From: Oscillospiraceae bacterium
GTDB taxonomy: Bacteria > Bacillota > Clostridia > Oscillospirales > Acutalibacteraceae
DNA: 64,000 nt
Assembly: GCA_015065545.1 (NCBI GenBank)
Contig: SVQA01000005.1
Span: 93,337-157,336 of the forward strand
Direction of reading: 5' to 3'
Shown: one piece after another, positions 60,214 to 64,000 of the stretch
How the letters are laid out: each line of letters begins with the position of its first letter
How positions within the stretch are numbered: position 1 is the stretch's first letter
Notes under the pieces: model-generated
Told to the model about the DNA's origin: nothing
What the model saw: only the letters and a program-made list of their open reading frames with translations
Databases searched by the model: none
Position numbers and translations under genes: made by a program

Positions 60214-61446
60214 TTACGTTTTAGGGACTTGAACAGTAAAGCACACCTTACCATCATAGCAGGATACTTCTATTTTACCGTGATGTGCTTCTACGATAGC
60301 CTTGGCAATCGCAAGTCCAAGTCCGTAATGCTTGTCCTCGCCGTTACGGGCTTCATCTGCACGGTAAAAGCGCTCAAACAACTGTGCCATTTGTTCCTGC
60401 GGTATTGATTCTCCGTCATTGATAACCGAGAATACAGCATTGCTTCGGGTGTGAGTAAGGCTAATAAATACCTCTTTCCCGTTACGAGAGTGTCTTATAG
60501 CGTTGTCAACGAGAATGGAAACCAGCTGACTGAGCTGTGTGCTATTTCCCAAGGAGATAATGCCGTCCGCTATCTGCGAATTGAGCGTTAGTCCGTTCTC
60601 AAAAGCGACGCTTTCAAATGGCAACACACCACCGGCAACCAAGCGGCTTAAATCAAGATACTCCATTTGCGGCGTTACATTCTCAGTACGAGCAAGCTCC
60701 AGGAGTTGTCCAACCAACTTTCCCATTCTTTCGTTTTCGTACTGAATATTCGCAAGCCATTGGTTATCGCCAATCTCACGGGATAATAGCTCGGCATTGG
60801 CACTAACCACCGATACAGGCGTTTTCAGTTCGTGACCTGCATCCGAGATAAACTGCTTTTGCTTTTGATAACTTTCTTCAAGGGGTGTTACGATCTTTTT
60901 GGCCAAATATACCGCAAGAAAATACAGCGCAACGATGGCTACGCCGCCAAAGATGAGTGTATATCGGAACAGCGTATTCATACTTTCACGGATAATGGTA
61001 TTGTCCATAAATGAAACAAGCGTGTAGCCACCCTTGTCCATCCTATAATACACCAAGTTATCGATCACACCGTTTGTATCGGATTTTTCAAGTACCTGTC
61101 TTGCTGCGCTTTCAAGCTCGGCATCGGTATAAACGGCGGCATCGTCATTTCGTATCTCTATTACCTTGTTATCATAGGAGATTGCGACCGAGTAAAAGGT
61201 GGATAACTTGAATTGATTTGTGTCAAAATGGGGACCTCTGTCGGGGAAAGGCTTCATAGGATCAAAAGCACCGCCCATAGGCTTTTCCAGCATATAATGC
61301 TCTGCGTGTTCCTTTAGCATTTCCCGATTTGTCGTGGCAACCTCAAAGTAACTGGAGATATAAATAACGCAAAGTGTTCCTACCCACAGAAGCGTTAAAA
61401 TACTCATAATGGCGACAACGATCTTTTTTCTTGATTTCTTAAACAT
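60214..61446 (-). CDS. Sensor histidine kinase of the VTC module
   Basis: 410 aa. Membrane helices near 8-30 and 158-180 frame an extracellular sensor of about 125 residues. HisKA has SDAGHELKTPVSV (His near 213), and the ATPase domain has VDNAIRHS and KHYGLGLAIAKAI. Three start codons (GTG ATG ATG) follow the ribosome site GAGGTG; the last, at 61446, has the best spacing. It overlaps the regulator by eight bases. The first genes of the module are this pair. Confidence 0.92.
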   Translation of the reverse strand: MFKKSRKKIVVAIMSILTLLWVGTLCVIYISSYFEVATTNREMLKEHAEHYMLEKPMGGAFDPMKPFPDRGPHFDTNQFKLSTFYSVAISYDNKVIEIRNDDAAVYTDAELESAARQVLEKSDTNGVIDNLVYYRMDKGGYTLVSFMDNTIIRESMNTLFRYTLIFGGVAIVALYFLAVYLAKKIVTPLEESYQKQKQFISDAGHELKTPVSVVSANAELLSREIGDNQWLANIQYENERMGKLVGQLLELARTENVTPQMEYLDLSRLVAGGVLPFESVAFENGLTLNSQIADGIISLGNSTQLSQLVSILVDNAIRHSRNGKEVFISLTHTRSNAVFSVINDGESIPQEQMAQLFERFYRADEARNGEDKHYGLGLAIAKAIVEAHHGKIEVSCYDGKVCFTVQVPKT

Positions 61447-62122
61447 CATCACACCTCAATTCATAGCCGATACCACGCACCGCTTTGATCTCCGCCTTTG
61501 CACCAACGAAGTTCAGTTTTTTACGGGTAAAGGACATATATACTTCAACGTTGTTGTATTCTGCTTCACTCTCAAAGCCCCAGATCTTAACCGCAAGCTG
61601 CTCACGGGTAAGTATCTGCCCCTGATTAGCAATGAGATATTCAAGAATACGGTACTCTTTTTCACTCAGCCGCACGCTCTGCCCATTAGTCGTACAGGAT
61701 AGTGTGGATGTATTTGTATCAAGGGAAATATCGCCGTAACAGAGTGTACCGTCTGCTGTGTTTATATTTCGTCTGCCAAGAGCACGAAGGCGAGCCAGCA
61801 ATTCCTTAGTCATAAAAGGCTTTGTCAGGTAATCGTCTGCACCGCTGTCAAGACCGGTTACTTTGTCGTCAAGCTCCGCTTTCGCCGTAAGCATCAGAAT
61901 CGGTGTGCGGATACCGTTTTGCCGTGCCTTCTTTGCAACCTCGTATCCGTTCATTCCGGGGAGCATAACATCAAGGATGATAATATCGTATATATCGCTC
62001 TCGATGGCGGCTAAACCATCAAGCCCGTTAGCGTAATGATCCACTTCATATTTTTCCTGACGCAGTATTTCGCACAGAGCCTGCGCCATTCTTTTTTCAT
62101 CTTCAACAAGCAAAAGTCGCAT
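61439..62122 (-). CDS. OmpR-family response regulator of the VTC module
   Basis: 227 aa. Receiver with VEDEKRM near 6, phosphoacceptor in ILDVMLPGMNGYE near 51, and Lys in LTKPFMTKELL; winged-helix output (about 130-225) with GQILTREQLAVKIWG. GGAGGTGT precedes the ATG. It is first in the minus-strand unit that runs through the kinase, VTC, DUF4956 and the beta-helix lipoprotein, so it probably controls them. Confidence 0.93.
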   Translation of the reverse strand: MRLLLVEDEKRMAQALCEILRQEKYEVDHYANGLDGLAAIESDIYDIIILDVMLPGMNGYEVAKKARQNGIRTPILMLTAKAELDDKVTGLDSGADDYLTKPFMTKELLARLRALGRRNINTADGTLCYGDISLDTNTSTLSCTTNGQSVRLSEKEYRILEYLIANQGQILTREQLAVKIWGFESEAEYNNVEVYMSFTRKKLNFVGAKAEIKAVRGIGYELRCDDV

Positions 62123-62189
62123 ATCGACACCTCCACTTATACATCATTATACCATAAAAGATTGAAAAATGATTGAAGAAATTGAAAAG

Positions 62190-62214
62190 GCGGCAAGGGA
62201 GTTCTCCCTGCCGC
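62190..62214. repeat. Hairpin at the right edge of the VTC module
   Basis: GCGGCAAGGGAG pairs with CTCCCTGCCGC. It almost copies the terminator at 56783-56811, yet no minus-strand gene now ends here; the IS element begins just to its right. Confidence 0.6.
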
Positions 62215-62304
62215 TATACATAACACATACCATTCCCTATTTTCTAAAAATGCTGTACGATATAAAGGGATTTCCCAATATATCATTTTTAGGAGATGAG
62301 CATA

Positions 62305-62463
62305 ATGAAGAAAACCTATACTGAAGAACAGAAAAATGAGGTTCTGTCTCGGATTTTCGCCGGCGAACCAATCGCAAGCATTTCAAAAGATACCGGCATT
62401 GCCAAAATCACACTTTATGCCTGGAGTAAATCCGGTGAAAAAAAGAAGAAAACAAGGCGTTAA
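62305..62463 (+). CDS. IS3-family transposase OrfA
   Basis: 52 aa, missed by the ORF track because of length. KKTYTEEQKNEVLSRIFAG and ISKDTGIAKITLYAW form the helix-turn-helix that binds the element ends. AGGAGATGA lies upstream. Near the end a slippery A-AAA-AAG heptamer (62439-62445) precedes orfB, which lies in the -1 frame and is open back to the slip site. Confidence 0.85.
   Translation: MKKTYTEEQKNEVLSRIFAGEPIASISKDTGIAKITLYAWSKSGEKKKKTRR
62439..62445 (+). promoter_or_regulatory. Probable -1 ribosomal frameshift site of the IS
   Basis: A-AAA-AAG in the orfA frame. From it the -1 frame has no stop before the orfB ATG (62466), so an OrfAB fusion transposase can be made, as is usual in IS3 elements. 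Confidence 0.7.
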
Positions 62464-62465
62464 AT

Positions 62466-63443
62466 ATGACAGACTACCGAATTCTAAAACAGCGTTGCGA
62501 AACTTTAGAGAAAACGGCAGAGATTCTGCAACTCTACCCTTGCGCTGTCAGTGCTCCTTTACACGAACGTTACCAAGTCATCAAAGATTTGTCCAATCAC
62601 TATTCCGTCAATCTGCTATGCCAAGCACTAAAAGTAGCAAAAGGTAGTTACTACAATCACATACTTAGAAATGCTAACGAGAACACCTCATATATGCGTA
62701 AGAGGAAAGAGCTAACACCGATCATCGAGCAAATCTTCCACGAGACAAATCAGGTCCTCGGTGCTCGCAAAATTATGACCATACTCAAAAGTCGCGGATA
62801 TAGTGTGGGTAAAAAAACAGTCGCTTCCATTATGCACGAAAACGGATGGTTCAGCATCCGTGGCGGTGCAAAAACAATCTATGAATCCACTAAGCAGCGA
62901 AAGGAAAATATCTTATCACAGCAATTCATTGTCTCATCACCAAACGAGGTATGGGTAAGTGATGTCACTTACTTTTCATTTAAAGATGACAAGTATTATA
63001 TTTGTGTGATTATTGATCTTTTCGCCAGAAAGGTTATAGCTTATGGTATTTCGACAAGTAATAGTACCAGACTGACAAAAGGGACACTCAGAAAAGCGTA
63101 CAATGAACGTATGCCCAAAAATGACTTGATCCTTCATAGCGACCGTGGTTCCAACTATACCGCACGCACCTTTATCGATTTTTGCAAAACGATAGGCATC
63201 ACGCAATCACTATCAAGAACAGCAATGCCTTATGACAATTCCGTTATGGAAGCATTCTTCAAAACATTGAAGGCCGAAGAATTATATCGAAACAATTACC
63301 GATCAGAAAGAGAGTTCCGAGAAAGTGTCCAAAAATACATAGAATTCTATAATGCTAAACGGCCTCATAAGATCAACCGGTATAGACCGCCTAACGCAGT
63401 TGAAGAAGCGTATTTTAAACGCCATTACGATCTGCCATTTTAA
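62466..63443 (+). CDS. IS3-family transposase OrfB (DDE integrase domain)
   Basis: 325 aa. N-terminal HTH_21-like region with HERYQVIKDLS and a YGARKI-like motif (LGARKI), then the rve catalytic core. Catalytic residues are in WVSDVTYF (Asp), LHSDRGSNYT (Asp) and NSVMEAFFKTLKAE (Glu), all intact. It catalyses cut and circle transfer of the element. Two bases separate the orfA stop from its ATG. Confidence 0.95.
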   Translation: MTDYRILKQRCETLEKTAEILQLYPCAVSAPLHERYQVIKDLSNHYSVNLLCQALKVAKGSYYNHILRNANENTSYMRKRKELTPIIEQIFHETNQVLGARKIMTILKSRGYSVGKKTVASIMHENGWFSIRGGAKTIYESTKQRKENILSQQFIVSSPNEVWVSDVTYFSFKDDKYYICVIIDLFARKVIAYGISTSNSTRLTKGTLRKAYNERMPKNDLILHSDRGSNYTARTFIDFCKTIGITQSLSRTAMPYDNSVMEAFFKTLKAEELYRNNYRSEREFRESVQKYIEFYNAKRPHKINRYRPPNAVEEAYFKRHYDLPF

Positions 63444-63533
63444 TCGAACTGCTATGGTTAATTTTAGAGAAATTTTAAGTATCTATCACAGATTTTCGGA
63501 CTTTCTGTATTTTGAGTTCGATTAAATTAAAAA

Positions 63534-63562
63534 TAGGGAACAGCCCGAAAAGCCGTTCCCTA
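63534..63562. terminator. Hairpin at the right end of the IS
   Basis: TAGGGAAC and GTTCCCTA pair across an inner loop. It overlaps the inverted repeat, so it may be part of the element or a terminator of the neighbouring region. Confidence 0.4.
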
Positions 63563-63580
63563 CAGGGCGTATTAAAAGAA

Positions 63581-63629
63581 GAATGACACCTCAATCGAAC
63601 CGCAATGGTTCAGATTTGGGGTGTCATTC
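63581..63629 (-). terminator. Long hairpin after the tRNA run
   Basis: GAATGACACC pairs with GGTGTCATTC, with a continued imperfect stem closing on GAACC...GGTTC. It lies just past tRNA-Cys on the minus strand and is probably the tRNA transcript terminator. The 63444-63580 stretch holds only the IS end. Confidence 0.55.
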
Positions 63630-63632
63630 AGT

Positions 63633-63707
63633 TGGAGGCGTCACCCGGATTTGAACCGGGGAATCAGAGTTTTGCAGACTCGTGCCTTACCACTTGGCTA
63701 TGACGCC
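63633..63707 (-). tRNA. tRNA-Cys (GCA)
   Basis: Full cloverleaf on the minus strand: acceptor GGCGTCA/TGACGCC, anticodon loop CTGCAAA, discriminator T and encoded CCA. Anticodon GCA, with U73 as expected for Cys. Confidence 0.95.
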
Positions 63708-63764
63708 GAATGAAAAAGCACTTAAAATTCAAACTGAACTTAAGTGCCTTCCCTTCGCCTTTTT

Positions 63765-63840
63765 TGGAGCGGATGACGAGGCTCGAACTCGCTACCTCCA
63801 CCTTGGCAAGGTGGCGCTCTACCGGATGAGCTACATCCGC
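63765..63840 (-). tRNA. tRNA-Gly (GCC)
   Basis: Minus strand: GCGGATG acceptor, anticodon stem CCACC/GGTGG with loop TTGCCAA, discriminator T and encoded CCA. Confidence 0.95.
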
Positions 63841-63843
63841 ATC

Positions 63844-63919
<76 letters not shown>

Positions 63920-63927
63920 AAAAAAAA

Positions 63928-64000
63928 TGGCGACCCGGAACGGGCTCGAACCGTCGACCTCTAGCGTGACAGGCTAGCGTTCTAACCAACTGAACTACCG
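63928..64000 (-). tRNA. tRNA-Asp (GTC), partial
   Basis: Minus strand: anticodon stem CTAGC/GCTAG with loop CTGTCAC, T-arm GACGGTTCGAGC, discriminator G and encoded CCA. The first four bases of the 5' end lie beyond the window. Confidence 0.92.

Larger units (their letters stand above)
62233..63540 (+). mobile_element. IS3-family insertion sequence
   Basis: About 1.3 kb containing orfA and orfB of an IS3-type transposase. TTCCCTATTTT at 62233-62243 is matched by its reverse complement AAAATAGGGAA at 63530-63540, a plausible 11-bp terminal inverted repeat. A clear target duplication was not found, so the exact ends are uncertain. Both genes are intact. Confidence 0.75.

Noticed and set aside
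56835-63540. Prophage or integrative element
   Set aside because: Only one IS3 element is present; no integrase, capsid, relaxase or attachment repeat was seen near the tRNA genes.

Overview
The window looks like chromosome from a spore-forming, starch-degrading, Gram-positive anaerobe of the Ruminococcaceae/Oscillospirales, most likely Ruminococcus bromii or a close relative. Four things point there: AT-leaning DNA with AGGAGG-type ribosome sites throughout; several starch-related proteins carrying dockerins (the amylosome strategy known from R. bromii); spore-lineage genes (ytfJ/gerW, yheCD-like, dacF-like); and a clostridial gene order such as rluB-dacF-ytfJ-DUF2953-scpB-scpA-M50. The species call is inference. 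No rRNA operon or CRISPR array was seen.

Layout. 1-400 holds an inverted pair of a G+A-rich intergenic repeat plus terminators. 406-3991 encodes a secreted GH13 alpha-amylase with CBM26 and dockerin, and a second dockerin protein. 4.2-7.4 kb has two small membrane proteins, then ackA and tmcAL, which diverge from abutting promoters. 7.5-10.5 kb is a biotin-dependent transcarboxylase/decarboxylase-like operon (12S-like, biotin carrier, 5S-like). 10.7-17.1 kb is a housekeeping run on the minus strand: rluB, dacF, ytfJ, scpBA, one intact and one degenerate M50 protease. rpmB follows at 17.3 kb with its own near-consensus promoter. 17.7-23.2 kb carries a secreted dockerin pullulanase and a cytosolic paralogue, then eno. 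24.7-30.6 kb (plus strand) has a LysM protein, a cation exporter, a YheCD-like ATP-grasp protein, a T-box-controlled AMP-forming ligase and another dockerin protein. 30.6-40.9 kb is a BspA-type lipoprotein and the pyrimidine operon pyrC-carB-pyrK-pyrD-pyrF-pyrE-pyrB, with a strong promoter and a structured leader. 41.1-46.9 kb (plus) has a two-component system and a fakA-fakB-GNAT-acyl carrier protein operon. 47-56.7 kb is mixed accessory and housekeeping: acyltransferase, MATE pump, beta-CASP nuclease, LOG protein, threonine aldolase and small unknowns. 56.8-62.1 kb is a response regulator, sensor kinase, VTC polyphosphate polymerase, DUF4956 and beta-helix lipoprotein module. It is followed by an IS3-family element and a minus-strand tRNA run (Asp, Phe, Gly, Cys) cut by the window edge.

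How the genes fit together. The dockerin amylase, dockerin pullulanase and small dockerin proteins would be displayed through cohesins encoded elsewhere to open starch outside the cell. The cytosolic pullulanase and enolase continue starch and sugar breakdown inside, and acetate kinase makes ATP and acetate. The best candidates for something poorly described are: the T-box in front of a non-aminoacyl AMP ligase; the fatty-acid-kinase operon with its own GNAT and ACP; the two-component/VTC/DUF4956 module, in which the VTC ribosome site lies inside a perfect hairpin; the transcarboxylase operon with a shrunken carboxyltransferase; and the pyr leader with mutually exclusive hairpins.
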